DNA of 64,000 nt from Clostridium yunnanense (GCF_016595795.1 NZ_JAENHN010000071.1:62001-126000), one strand, 5' to 3'; shown: positions 45,449 to 54,816, counted from the stretch's first letter. Notes: generated from the letters alone by a model not told the origin. Program-made: numbers and translations.

Positions 45449-46345
45449 ATGAAGATAAATTTTTTAAAACGCCGAACTAAAGGCGAAGCAATATTTGATA
45501 CTATAAACATAATAGTTATGCTATTAATATGTTTTATAACTGTATATCCAATTTGGTATACTCTAGTAAATTCTTTTAACGATGGAAAAGATGCCATGCT
45601 TGGTGGAATTTACTGGTGGCCAAGAAAGTTTACGATTGAGAATTACACAGCAGTATTTAGTAATCCAGGAATTGTAAAGGCATTAGGAGTAACTGTTGCA
45701 AAAACTGTAGTAGGAACTGTAGTACATGTTTTCTTTACAGCAATGGTAGCCTATGCACTTTCAAAGAAGAGTTTAGTTGGAAGAAATATATATACAACCT
45801 TAGGACTAATAACACTATTCTTTAGTGGTGGTTTAATACCGTTGTATTTACTTATAAGAAATTTAGGTATGTTAGATAACTTTTTAGTTTATATAATACC
45901 AGCAGCATTCAGTTTTTATGATTTGCTTATATTTAAATCCTTCTTTAGTCAGATTCCGCCTTCATTGGAGGAAGCTGCTAGAATAGATGGAGCTACAGAT
46001 TTTAAAATATTTATTAGAGTAGTAATACCTGTATCACTTCCAGTAATAGCAACAATAGCTTTATTCCATGGAGTTTATCAATGGAATGACTACTTTACAG
46101 GTATGATCTATATAAACAATAATGATTTGCAACCTATACAAACTTATCTATATAAGATTGTAGCGCAAACTGGAGCTAGTGCAATTAGTACAAATATGCC
46201 GGGATCAGTAAGTTCATCCGGTGTGACACAGCAGACTATAAAGCTTGCGACAATGGTTGTTACTACATTCCCAATAGTATGTGTGTATCCATTCCTTCAA
46301 AAGTACTTTGTAAAGGGAATGCTTTTAGGTTCAGTAAAGGGTTAA
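45449..46345 (+). CDS. Carbohydrate ABC transporter permease (LplC-type, second subunit)
   Basis: A 298-residue permease with six membrane segments. The EAA loop reads SLEEAARIDGATDFKIFIRVVIPVSLPVIATI (about residue 175). FNDGKDAMLGGIYWWPRKFTIENYTAVF is the typical LplC/YtcP region, and it ends KYFVKGMLLGSVKG as others do. It starts 13 bases after the first permease stop, with GGAGGAG as ribosome binding site, so the two are translated from one mRNA and form the heterodimeric channel. Confidence 0.94.
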   Translation: MKINFLKRRTKGEAIFDTINIIVMLLICFITVYPIWYTLVNSFNDGKDAMLGGIYWWPRKFTIENYTAVFSNPGIVKALGVTVAKTVVGTVVHVFFTAMVAYALSKKSLVGRNIYTTLGLITLFFSGGLIPLYLLIRNLGMLDNFLVYIIPAAFSFYDLLIFKSFFSQIPPSLEEAARIDGATDFKIFIRVVIPVSLPVIATIALFHGVYQWNDYFTGMIYINNNDLQPIQTYLYKIVAQTGASAISTNMPGSVSSSGVTQQTIKLATMVVTTFPIVCVYPFLQKYFVKGMLLGSVKG

Positions 46346-46438
46346 CAATTTCTGATTAATATTAAGTTAACTTATTTAAATCCTAATAAATTTAATCAGA
46401 AGTTTGTATAAATAAAATTATCTTAGGGGGGACTAAGT

Positions 46439-48076
46439 ATGGTCAAGAAGAAAATTTTTAAAGTTTTAACCGTAGGCCTAGCAACTGTAATAAGTATGTC
46501 ATTTTTAGTAGGCTGTGGTAATAAGAAAGACGATAAAGCTAAAGAAACTAGCACTACGTCTGCAGACCAACCAGGTTGGAAGGAAGATATTTCACCTGTA
46601 ACTCTTGATTGGTATGTAAACTTCTCATGGTTTACAAAGAAGTGGCAGGATGACGCTATTTCTAAGTATGTAACTAAGAAAACTGGTGTTACTCTTAATC
46701 TAATATCACCAGCTGGTAATGAAGCTGAAAAAGTAAACACTATGATAGCTTCAGGTAAACTTCCAGATATTTTAACTTTAGACTGTAATGATGCTGCAAT
46801 TAAGACTATGATTCAAGGTGGATTAGTATCTCCACTAGATGAATTAGCACAAAAGTATGATATGTACTTCACAAAGGTTGCAGATCAACAAAAACTTGAC
46901 TGGTACAAACAAGAAGATGGACATGTTTATGAATATCCAAATGCATCATCATCTTTAAAAGATTTCGATAAATATAAGGATCTTAAGCCATCAAATCAAA
47001 CTTTCCTAGTAAGAAAAGACATGTATGAAGCTTTAGGAAAGCCAGATATGTCAACACCAGAAGGATTCCTTAATGCTTTAAAGGCTGCTAAGGAAAAGTT
47101 TGGAACAGTAAATGGTCAACCATTAATCCCAATAGGATTGCATGAGTTTGGAGATACAGGAAACTACTCTTTAAATGACTATATTCAAAACTTCTTAGCT
47201 ATTCCATGGGAAAAAGATGGAAAAGTATATGATAGACAAACTGATCCAGAATATATAACTTGGTTAAAGACTTTCAGAAAAGCTAACGAAATGGGACTTT
47301 TAGCAAAAGATATATTTGTTGATAAGAGATCACAAATGGAAGAAAAAGTTGCTCAAGGCAGATATTTCGCTATGTTATATCAGAGATCAGATATGGCTTC
47401 ACAACAATTAGATTTATACAAAAAAGATCCTAAATCAATATATATAGCAGTAGATGGACCTAAGAATTCTAAGGGAGATCAAGCAAAGCTTGCAGGAGAC
47501 AAATTAGGTGGTTGGACAGTAACACTTGTATCAAAAGCTTGTAAGGATCCTAAGAGAGCTATAAGATTCATAAGCTACTTAATCAGTGAAGAAGGTAACA
47601 AAGACTTATTCCTAGGTGAAAAGGGAGTAACTTACGATACAATAGACGGAAAAGAACAATTTAAGCCAGAAGTACTTAAATTATTAAATGAAGATAGACC
47701 TGCATTCGATAAGAAATACGGTGCATCATTCACTTACTGGATGTTAATGGATACTAACCTACAACTTAAGTGGGCTCCTCCATCATCAGAACCAATAAAG
47801 GCTATGGAAGACTGGACAAAAGGAAAGACTGTAAGCTATGCAGTATATGACCAAATCAATCCAAAGGGAGATAATGCAGAAGGAATAGCACAAACTAAGC
47901 TAGATCAGCTTTTAGGAGCTACACTTCCTAAATTATTAATGGCTAAATCAGATGCTGAATTCGACACAATATTTGCTGAATTCAAGAAGAAGAGAGATGA
48001 AGCTGGTTTCGATAAGGTTGTTGCTTACAGACAAAAACAATTTGAAGAAAACAAAAAGAAATTAGGCGTTAAATAG
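46439..48076 (+). CDS. Extracellular solute-binding lipoprotein (LplA/YtcQ-type)
   Basis: The 545-residue protein has a signal peptide with lipobox LVGC (Cys about residue 25), so it is anchored to the outer face of the membrane. Its length and stretches such as LDWYVNFSWFTKKWQDDAISKYVTKKTGV and LPDILTLDCNDAAIKTMIQGGLVSPLDELAQKY place it in the long family-1 binding proteins of LplABC-type importers. Codon usage looks more biased to highly expressed codons than its neighbours. A strong non-T hairpin follows the stop, which would favour higher steady-state levels of this mRNA part than of the kinase gene. Confidence 0.93.
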   Translation: MVKKKIFKVLTVGLATVISMSFLVGCGNKKDDKAKETSTTSADQPGWKEDISPVTLDWYVNFSWFTKKWQDDAISKYVTKKTGVTLNLISPAGNEAEKVNTMIASGKLPDILTLDCNDAAIKTMIQGGLVSPLDELAQKYDMYFTKVADQQKLDWYKQEDGHVYEYPNASSSLKDFDKYKDLKPSNQTFLVRKDMYEALGKPDMSTPEGFLNALKAAKEKFGTVNGQPLIPIGLHEFGDTGNYSLNDYIQNFLAIPWEKDGKVYDRQTDPEYITWLKTFRKANEMGLLAKDIFVDKRSQMEEKVAQGRYFAMLYQRSDMASQQLDLYKKDPKSIYIAVDGPKNSKGDQAKLAGDKLGGWTVTLVSKACKDPKRAIRFISYLISEEGNKDLFLGEKGVTYDTIDGKEQFKPEVLKLLNEDRPAFDKKYGASFTYWMLMDTNLQLKWAPPSSEPIKAMEDWTKGKTVSYAVYDQINPKGDNAEGIAQTKLDQLLGATLPKLLMAKSDAEFDTIFAEFKKKRDEAGFDKVVAYRQKQFEENKKKLGVK

Positions 48077-48088
48077 TAATTATAATAA

Positions 48089-48123
48089 GGTGCTGTCTTG
48101 AATGAAAAGTTCAAGGCAGCACC
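48089..48123 (+). other. Intercistronic hairpin after the binding-protein gene
   Basis: GGTGCTGTCTTGAA pairs with TTCAAGGCAGCACC (14 bp with one G-U) around 7 bases. There is no T-run, so it should act as an mRNA-stabilising or partial stop rather than a full terminator. Confidence 0.8.
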
Positions 48124-48284
48124 ATAATTTAATTTCAAATAAATTCAAATATTGAAAGAAATATGGTATAATCAAAATGAAAGATTTTTTAATCTCTCCA
48201 ACGAAAAAAATTAGGACTAAATCAATGAGAAGCAAGCTTATAGATTTTTTGTTAAGTATGAAAACCTTTAGATGGGGGGATAGA

Positions 48285-50096
48285 ATGATAAAAAAACTTT
48301 TAGATAAGTTCAATAATACGACTCTTATAAAAAAATTTCTCATTTCCTACATAAGTATAATAGCTATACCTATATTGGCAGTAGCAACTATATCCTTTAA
48401 AGTGATTCAAAAGAAAAATTTAGAAGATGTGCTTAAACAAAATAGATACAAGCTAGAAGCTGAATGTGCAAATGTAGATAGAAATATAGATATAATGGGA
48501 AATGTTGCTCAAGTTTTAATGAATAATAAAGATATGCTGGCATATATTGGAGGTAGTGAAGAGTTTACTGTTGAGGAGTTAGTAAATTTTAATATCACTA
48601 CTAAAAAGGAAATTATGAATCTGCAGTATAACAATTCTATGTTAAAATCAATAAATATATTTACTGATAATGGTTATGTAGTAAATGAATTGTGGCCTTT
48701 AATATATAGAGAAAATAGAGTGAAAAACAACACCTGGTATGAAAAGACACTTGAAAATAAAAATAGAGTATATTGGGATATAAATCATTATGATAACGAT
48801 ATCAGTAAGGCTGTAGCAACAAATGAAGGGGAACCTAATTTAGTAGTTTCGCTAAATAGAGAATTAAGATATCCGGAAGACAAGCATATAGGTATTATAA
48901 GAATAGACATGCTTTCAAAGGTTTTTTTTCCAAAGATGTTTGAAAATCCAAATGACGATAGTAGTGAAATGCTGTTAGTAAATAAAAATGGAAAGATGTA
49001 TGGAAATGTAGACAATGCCTTTGAGCAGAATACAAGATTTAATAAAAAAAAGTTCTTCACGACTTTTGAAGATACAGTTAAGAATGATAGTGGAATGTTT
49101 TCTTTTAAGGATGGATTTACAGAATATACTGTAGTGTATAAGGAAGCCCCATTAGAAAATACTTATCTTGTGAGTATAATAGCTCTAGATAAGATAAATG
49201 GGAGCATAAAATACACCAGAAATTTACTTGTAATAGGAACAATGCTTCTAATTGGAATGCTTTCTCTAATAGTATATTACATAACCAATATAATCTTAAG
49301 GAGATTATATATTATTATAAAATCCCTAAAACGAGTTCGTGGGGGAGATCTAGATGTAGACATACCTGTCTATAGTAATGATGAGATTGGCCTTTTAGCC
49401 CATCATTTTAGGCAGCTAGTAAATAAAATAAATGTACTAATAAAAGATAGCATAGACAAAAAAACTGTAACTAAAGAAGCTGAATTGAAAGCTTTAAAAA
49501 ATCAATTAGATGCACATTTTTTATATAACACACTGGAAAACATAAGAATGATGGCAGAAATAGAAGAGAACTATACTGTATCAGATTCTTTAGCAAGTCT
49601 TGGTGAAATGATGAGATATAATATGAAATGGGACAGGGATTATGTGCCACTTTTTGAAGAAATAAACCATATAAAAAATTATATCGCATTGATGGCCATA
49701 AGATTTGAGCATAATATAAACTTAAAGATCAATATAGAAGAAAAACTAATGGACAAAGAGGTACTTAAGTTATCACTTCAACCGTTGGTTGAAAATTCAG
49801 TAAAACATGGGTTGATTAAGAAACTTGTTAAAGAAGATGGAACAATAGTTATAGAAGGTAAGGAAGATGAAAAATACACATATATAACTATTATAGATAA
49901 TGGCTGTGGTATAGAAGATGATACTCTTGCAGAATTAAAAGAGTTTTTGGATAGCAATGAACAAAACACAAAACATGGACTTGGAATGAAAAATGTAAAT
50001 GAAAGAATCAAAATTTATTATGGTGAACATTACGGCATTGATATTGTCAGTAGAAAAAATTATTTTACAAGGATAATATTAAAATTACCAAGGTAA
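48285..50096 (+). CDS. YesM-type sensor histidine kinase
   Basis: A 603-residue kinase with two membrane segments (about residues 15-40 and 300-320) flanking a large extracellular dCache-like sensor, then HAMP, a His_kinase domain (LKNQLDAHFLYNTLENIRMMAE, with the phospho-His in AHFLYN) and HATPase (QPLVENSVKHGL, DNGCGIEDD, GLGMKNVNERI). ATG 48285 is chosen because GGGGGG lies five bases upstream; 36 more in-frame codons lack a site. With the next gene it should sense the transported sugar or polysaccharide stress and switch on the importer genes. Confidence 0.93.
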   Translation: MIKKLLDKFNNTTLIKKFLISYISIIAIPILAVATISFKVIQKKNLEDVLKQNRYKLEAECANVDRNIDIMGNVAQVLMNNKDMLAYIGGSEEFTVEELVNFNITTKKEIMNLQYNNSMLKSINIFTDNGYVVNELWPLIYRENRVKNNTWYEKTLENKNRVYWDINHYDNDISKAVATNEGEPNLVVSLNRELRYPEDKHIGIIRIDMLSKVFFPKMFENPNDDSSEMLLVNKNGKMYGNVDNAFEQNTRFNKKKFFTTFEDTVKNDSGMFSFKDGFTEYTVVYKEAPLENTYLVSIIALDKINGSIKYTRNLLVIGTMLLIGMLSLIVYYITNIILRRLYIIIKSLKRVRGGDLDVDIPVYSNDEIGLLAHHFRQLVNKINVLIKDSIDKKTVTKEAELKALKNQLDAHFLYNTLENIRMMAEIEENYTVSDSLASLGEMMRYNMKWDRDYVPLFEEINHIKNYIALMAIRFEHNINLKINIEEKLMDKEVLKLSLQPLVENSVKHGLIKKLVKEDGTIVIEGKEDEKYTYITIIDNGCGIEDDTLAELKEFLDSNEQNTKHGLGMKNVNERIKIYYGEHYGIDIVSRKNYFTRIILKLPR

Positions 50097-50110
50097 GGTG
50101 GAGAGGCTAT

Positions 50111-51652
50111 TTGAAAAAGGTTTTGATAGTTGATGATGAGAAGTTTATACGAAACGGACTTGAATCCATAATTAAAAGAAAATACGAAGAGAAATATGAA
50201 ACTATTTTATGTTCAAATGGAATTGATGCATTAGAAAAAGTAAAAAGTGAAGATATATTTTTTGTAATCACTGATATAAGAATGCCTGAATGTGATGGAA
50301 TAGAGTTTTTAAAAAGATTAAATAATGAAGAGTTAAGAATACCAACACTAATTCTCAGTGGGTATGATGACTTTAATTATGCAGTAGAAGCACTAAGATA
50401 TGGTGCAAAAGACTATCTATTAAAGCCAATAAAAAAGAATGAGTTATATGAATCTATAGAGAAAATAGAAAAAGAATATAATCAAGCTATGGAAGATATA
50501 AATAAGATAAATATTGAGCTGGTTAATGACATTAGCAATAGGTTTAATATAATACTTTTAAATGAAAGAGTTAGTGATGAAACTGTAAAAGAGGAACTAG
50601 GAAAGCTTTGTCAGGGAATTGATGAGAGTTCTTATTATTTAGCTGTTTTATTTAATAAAGATTTGATGATGATTCCTGAACAAGAAAGAAATGAAAAGTA
50701 TGATGAGCTACTAAATGCAGTTATGAGGCAACAAGAAAAAATATCTGCATTTGTAGATAATCAAGGAAATCTAAATATCATTTATAGTGATATCAATGCA
50801 ATAACAGATATAAGAAATTGGATTAATGACAATAAAAAGTATGGTTTCTGCTGTGGAGTAAGCAATAATTTGATTGATTTTAATCAGTTTAGATTGGGAT
50901 ATAAGAATGCTATACTAGCTCTAAAAAGCAATTTAATATATAAAGAAAATAAACAACTTACAACCTATGAATATGTTTTGGAAAAGAGTAAAAACTTTGT
51001 GCGAAATGAAGTTGTTGAGAAGCTTATTAATTTAATTGGAACTAAAAGAAGGGACAAGATGATTGAACTTCTTCAGGCAATTTATGCTGAAGAAGTGGTG
51101 AGAGAGCAAGGAATTGTCTACCTTGAAAGGTCAAATGAAAAACTGTTAAAAAGCATAAATCGTTATGTGCAGCAGCAATTGAATAGTAATTTAGAGTTAA
51201 AGAATAAGCTTGAGTTTGTAAGTAGTATCTTAAATTTTAATAACTATAGAGAGTTTTATTATGAACTTAAAGAATTAGTGCTTTATGTTGACGAGCTGCT
51301 TTTCGAGATGAGAAGAGCCTTGTGTGATAAGAGCTTTATAGGAAAAGCGATCGAGTATATAAATAACAATTATTCTAAAAATTTATCACTTACTGTAGTA
51401 TCAAATGTAGTATCTGTTAATTACAGTTACTTCTCACAGGTATTTAAAGAACATACTGGAGAAAATTTTATAAATTATTTAAGGAACATAAGAGTTAAAA
51501 AAGCTCAAGAACTTTTGAAAGAGCAAGAACTTAAGGTTTATGAGGTTGCTGAAGCTGTGGGATATTCAGATTCAAAGCAGTTTACAAAAGCTTTTAAGAG
51601 TGTAACGGGAATAACTCCACAAGAATTTAAAGAGAAACAGTTTATCAACTAG
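50111..51652 (+). CDS. YesN-type response regulator with AraC domain
   Basis: The 513-residue protein has an N-terminal receiver domain (VLIVDDEKFIRNGLE, phospho-Asp 55 in VITDIRMP, Lys in YLLKPI), a long middle region and a C-terminal AraC-type DNA-binding domain (VSVNYSYFSQVFKEHTGENFINYLRNIRVKKAQELL, then VAEAVGYSDSKQFTKAFKSVTGITPQEFK). The start is TTG, with GGTGGAGAGG upstream. It begins 15 bases after the kinase stop. Regulators of this type bind near the importer genes; the target site here is not identified. Confidence 0.93.
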   Translation: MKKVLIVDDEKFIRNGLESIIKRKYEEKYETILCSNGIDALEKVKSEDIFFVITDIRMPECDGIEFLKRLNNEELRIPTLILSGYDDFNYAVEALRYGAKDYLLKPIKKNELYESIEKIEKEYNQAMEDINKINIELVNDISNRFNIILLNERVSDETVKEELGKLCQGIDESSYYLAVLFNKDLMMIPEQERNEKYDELLNAVMRQQEKISAFVDNQGNLNIIYSDINAITDIRNWINDNKKYGFCCGVSNNLIDFNQFRLGYKNAILALKSNLIYKENKQLTTYEYVLEKSKNFVRNEVVEKLINLIGTKRRDKMIELLQAIYAEEVVREQGIVYLERSNEKLLKSINRYVQQQLNSNLELKNKLEFVSSILNFNNYREFYYELKELVLYVDELLFEMRRALCDKSFIGKAIEYINNNYSKNLSLTVVSNVVSVNYSYFSQVFKEHTGENFINYLRNIRVKKAQELLKEQELKVYEVAEAVGYSDSKQFTKAFKSVTGITPQEFKEKQFIN

Positions 51653-51668
51653 TATTTTTAAATGCGTG

Positions 51669-51870
51669 CTGAAATTTTGGTGTCACTATCTCCAATGCTT
51701 GAATGAGCTTCGCAGAGAATTAATATGACTTATTCCAATAAGATAGCTACAACTGTATAACTCACTACGTTCGGACAATACAGTTGATTAACGCTATCTT
51801 ATCTTCATAAGTCATTTAATTCTAGTTGCTTGCTCATAGAGCATCTCCGTTAGTAACACCTAAATTTCAA
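51669..51870 (+). repeat. Family A repeat, long copy A5
   Basis: The arms differ from A4 by matched changes: ATGACTTAT/ATAAGTCAT, AAGATAGC/GCTATCTT and CAACTGTAT/ATACAGTTG. The apical block CTCACTACGTTCGGACAA is conserved. Confidence 0.9.
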
Positions 51871-52172
51871 TAGTAATATTAAAATGATACTAGTTAGCAT
51901 TTTAATATGTAAACTAAAATCATATGGTTATATTTTTAATAAACGAGAGTTGTGAAGGATTTTATTTATGTAGGAAAGTTGATTATAAATAATATTAAAT
52001 ATAGTATAAATTTAATTAATTTAATGAAGAACTTCATAGATAGATTTGATTGAAACTATAATTAGAATAGACAATTTTAGTATTGTTTAATAAAGGAATT
52101 ATTATCAACTGATAACATATATCATGAATAATTATGTAGAAAACAAAATATATATAATTATAGAAGTCTTAT

Positions 52173-52211
52173 AAATACCGAGGTTTAGAGCGATATCCTC
52201 GGTATTTTTGC
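52173..52211 (+). terminator. Terminator upstream of the rubrerythrin gene
   Basis: AAATACCGAGG pairs with CCTCGGTATTT, followed by Ts. The transcript it ends is unclear; the YesN-like gene is 520 bases upstream. Confidence 0.8.
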
Positions 52212-52263
52212 TTGTTATAAGGGGTCAAAGTATTATTTAATGAAAAATTTTCTAAAAAAAGTC

Positions 52264-52292
52264 TTTACAAGTAATAATAACTATTATATAAT
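52264..52292 (+). promoter_or_regulatory. Promoter of reverse rubrerythrin
   Basis: TTTACA (52264-52269), a 17-nt spacer and TATAAT (52287-52292). The spacer contains an ATAATA/TATTAT inverted repeat that might bind a repressor. Confidence 0.7.
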
Positions 52293-52362
52293 ATGAATTG
52301 TAGAAACGCTAACAAGTTATCAAATGAAATTAATATATATGATTTAAGAGGAGGATTTAGGA

Positions 52363-52908
52363 ATGAAGAAGTTTATATGTACAATATGTGGATATGTTTA
52401 TGAGGGAGAAGCTGCTCCAGAGAAATGCCCAGTATGTGGAGCGCCAGCATCAAAATTCAATGAACAAAGCGGAGAACTAGTATGGGCTGATGAGCACAGA
52501 ATCGGAGTTGCTCAAGGCGTTGATGAAAGAGTATTAGAAGGCTTAAGAGCTAACTTCACTGGAGAATGTACAGAAGTTGGTATGTATCTTGCAATGAGCA
52601 GACAAGCTGATAGAGAAGGATTCCCAGAAGTTGCTGAAGCATATAAGAGAATAGCTTTCGAAGAAGCTGAACATGCTGCAAAGTTTGCTGAATTATTAGG
52701 AGAAGTTGTAGTTGCTGATACTAAGAAGAATCTTGAAGCTAGAGTAGAAGCTGAATACGGCGCAACTGCTGGTAAGAAAGAATTGGCTACATTAGCTAAA
52801 CAATTAAACTACGATGCAATCCATGACACAGTTCATGAAATGTGTAAAGATGAAGCTAGACATGGAAAAGCTTTCAAGGGTTTATTAGAAAGATATTTCA
52901 ATAACTAA
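52363..52908 (+). CDS. Reverse rubrerythrin (NADH-dependent peroxidase component)
   Basis: The 181-residue protein has the rubredoxin domain first ([21 protein letters not shown], Cys 6, 9, 22, 25) and the diiron four-helix domain second ([38 protein letters not shown]). This order is the reverse of classical rubrerythrin and is typical of clostridia, where it reduces hydrogen peroxide and protects against air. GAGGAGG precedes the ATG. Synonymous codon choice suggests strong expression. PerR control is known for clostridial homologues, but no clear PerR box is seen. Confidence 0.95.
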   Translation: MKKFICTICGYVYEGEAAPEKCPVCGAPASKFNEQSGELVWADEHRIGVAQGVDERVLEGLRANFTGECTEVGMYLAMSRQADREGFPEVAEAYKRIAFEEAEHAAKFAELLGEVVVADTKKNLEARVEAEYGATAGKKELATLAKQLNYDAIHDTVHEMCKDEARHGKAFKGLLERYFNN

Positions 52909-52919
52909 TTATAACATAT

Positions 52920-52949
52920 CAAAGGACAGGCGTTTGCCTGTCCTTTTTA
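52920..52949 (+). terminator. Terminator of the rubrerythrin gene
   Basis: AAAGGACAGGC pairs with GCCTGTCCTTT around a short loop, followed by Ts. Confidence 0.92.
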
Positions 52950-52965
52950 GTTATGTGAATATGTA

Positions 52966-53168
52966 TAAAAATTTAGGAAGTGCTACTTCCTATACTTGAT
53001 GAGCTTCGTAAAGAATTAATATGATTTACTCCAATGAAATGACTAAAACTGTATAACTCGCTTTGCTCAGACAATACAGTTTCCTAACGTCATTTCATTT
53101 CCGTAAATCATTTAATTCTAGTTACTTGCGCATATGTATCTTCCGTAGCACTACCTAAATTTTATACG
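52966..53168 (+). repeat. Family A repeat, long copy A6
   Basis: Matched arms include GTGCTAC/GTAGCAC, ATGATTTAC/GTAAATCAT and AATGAAATGAC/GTCATTTCATT. The apical block reads CTCGCTTTGCTCAGACAA, the most divergent of the set. Confidence 0.88.
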
Positions 53169-53185
53169 TGATATTAAACATAACT

Positions 53186-53388
53186 TAAAATTTAGATATT
53201 TCTACATCCAATGCTCGAATGATCTTCACAAAGAATTAATATGATTTTTTACGATTTAATAGCTAAAACTTTATAACTCACTACGTTCAGACAATAAAGT
53301 TTCTTAACGCTATTCAATCTCCAAAAATCATTTAATTCTAACTGTTAGATCATATAGCATCTCCTGTAGTAATATCTAAATTTAATAC
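53186..53388 (+). repeat. Family A repeat, long copy A7
   Basis: Follows A6 in the same orientation, 17 bases later. Matched arms include AAACTTTAT/ATAAAGTTT, ATGATTTTT/AAAAATCAT and TTTAGATAT/ATATCTAAA. A further left-arm-like trace (ATGAGTTTCG, GATAATTAGTATG) runs to the stop of the next gene near 53462. Confidence 0.88.
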
Positions 53389-53465
53389 GTAACAGCGTAT
53401 ATAACTAAAGATTAAGTAGTGTTAACATATATTCTATGAGTTTCGAAGATAATTAGTATGCTTTC

Positions 53466-54026
53466 TTAAAGTCCTTTCTGATCTCCTTTAGCAAGGCCTC
53501 TTTCTTCTAGTATCTCGTAGATTGTCTTTGAGGTAGTGTCTGACATTGTGTAGCCTAGAGCTTCAACAACTTCTTGTAATTCATCTTCATAAGCTGTTTC
53601 TATCTCTATGTAAGGGAAAGGACAGAAGTTTTTGTCGTTGATATCTATTTCAACTAATGTGTTTTTGTATTTATAGCTTTCTCGAGATTTTTTTATAGTT
53701 TCAACTAAAGTTAGTCCTAGAGCATTAAATAGCTTTTCTGCAGTATCACCGTCGTCAACTATTATTTCGTTTTCTTCCATTACTTTATATTTTTCTTGAG
53801 ATAGCATCTTTTTAGTGGTCATAAAATAAACTATTTTGTTGTTAAGCTTGTCGTCAATAGTTCTAACTCTAGCGTAGCCTTTAGCTGATAATAGTCTTCT
53901 GTCTGGAAAATCGAAAATCTTATTTACTTGATCTTCATCTTTAACTTTATATCCTCCAAGAGCAGTTATTTTATTTTTGATTTCTTCAACATCAATATCT
54001 AAAATTCTTGTTTCTAATTCTTGCAT
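53466..54026 (-). CDS. CYTH domain protein (class IV adenylate cyclase-like)
   Basis: A 186-residue CYTH-fold protein. ELETRILDID at the start is the ExExK-like signature in altered form (E-x-E-x-R). KIFDFPDRRLLSAKGYARVRTID, then KYKVMEENEIIVDD, SRESYKYKNTLVEIDI and PYIEIETAYEDEL supply the acidic and basic residues lining the tunnel. Members hydrolyse triphosphates or make cAMP; the exact reaction here is unknown. The ATG at 54026 has GGAGG (54032-54036). The gene stands alone. Confidence 0.88.
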   Translation of the reverse strand: MQELETRILDIDVEEIKNKITALGGYKVKDEDQVNKIFDFPDRRLLSAKGYARVRTIDDKLNNKIVYFMTTKKMLSQEKYKVMEENEIIVDDGDTAEKLFNALGLTLVETIKKSRESYKYKNTLVEIDINDKNFCPFPYIEIETAYEDELQEVVEALGYTMSDTTSKTIYEILEERGLAKGDQKGL

Positions 54027-54318
54027 AGTATCCTCCAAGTTTCTTTAAGTTATATAAAATGTATTTAAGATTTAATATAAACCTTAGTTTATCTCTAATA
54101 ATAGTTTATCAAAGTGCTTGCAAAGTTCAATCTTTAAATTTATTAGTTTTTTATAAAGCCATTTTTTTACTGTATTGTACGAAATATATAAGAACTTAAG
54201 CTTATTTTAGTCAAAGTAACTAAAATGAAAATCCTTACGGAAAGGATTACATTTTATGCTATAATGATATCATTAAGGTATTCCATAATGGAAAAACAAT
54301 GGTTGAGGGGGATGTTAT
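54027..54318. other. Divergent intergenic region
   Basis: It must carry promoters for both flanking genes; no consensus pair is convincing. GAAAATCCTTACGGAAAGGATT at about 54226-54247 contains an AATCCTT/AAGGATT inverted repeat that could be an operator. Confidence 0.35.
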
Positions 54319-54816
54319 ATGGATCAATTTAAGGAACAATTAGTCAGAGCACAAAATCCAGGAAAATATAAGGTAGCAAAAATGGTTATGTACATAATAG
54401 GTGTACTTGCGGTACTTTCTTTGTTTACTGGAAACCTTATATTAGGGTTGCTACTTGTTGTGATTGCAGGTATACTTTTTTATGTGAAACGATTCTTCTA
54501 TCTTGAATTTGAGTATGTAATAACCAATGGAGAAGTTGATGTTGATGTTATATATGAAACAACAACAAGAAAGAAGAAGATGTCCTTTAACATGAAGGAA
54601 GTTTCACTTTTAGCGCCTTATGAAAGTGATGAGTATAAGGCATTAAATAACAAACCTTCGAAGATAATAAATGCAATACCGGAAGGAAATAAAGATAGAG
54701 TTTATGTAGCCGTAGTTACAGAAGGAAATGATAAGGCTCAACTAATTTTTGTTCCTAATCAAGAATTTGTGAATATTTGCTTTTTATTCAATCCGAAGGT
54801 GGTAAAGAAAAATTAG
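54319..54816 (+). CDS. Small two-helix membrane protein (DUF6106-like)
   Basis: The 165-residue protein has two close hydrophobic segments (about residues 22-58: VMYIIGVLAVLSLFTGNLILGLLLVVIAGILFYV) and a cytoplasmic C-terminal domain with FEYVITNGEVDVDVIYETTTRKKKMSFNM, resembling a lipid- or PH-like strand pattern. It matches the DUF6106 type seen in Clostridia, function unknown. GAGGGGGA precedes the ATG. It starts 16 bases before the nucleoid-associated protein gene, so the two form an operon. Confidence 0.8.
   Translation: MDQFKEQLVRAQNPGKYKVAKMVMYIIGVLAVLSLFTGNLILGLLLVVIAGILFYVKRFFYLEFEYVITNGEVDVDVIYETTTRKKKMSFNMKEVSLLAPYESDEYKALNNKPSKIINAIPEGNKDRVYVAVVTEGNDKAQLIFVPNQEFVNICFLFNPKVVKKN

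Larger units (their letters stand above)
51653..52362. other. Intergenic region with a family A repeat and rbr promoter
   Basis: Contains family A copy A5 (51669-51870), about 280 bases of AT-rich sequence without ORFs, a terminator (52173-52211) and the rubrerythrin promoter. Confidence 0.6.

Noticed and set aside
52270-52292. A PerR box in the rubrerythrin promoter
   Set aside because: The inverted repeat ATAATA/TATTAT does not match the 7-1-7 PerR consensus; mentioned only as a possible site.
52966-53388. CRISPR-like array
   Set aside because: There are only two long, diverged units with no regular short repeats and spacers.
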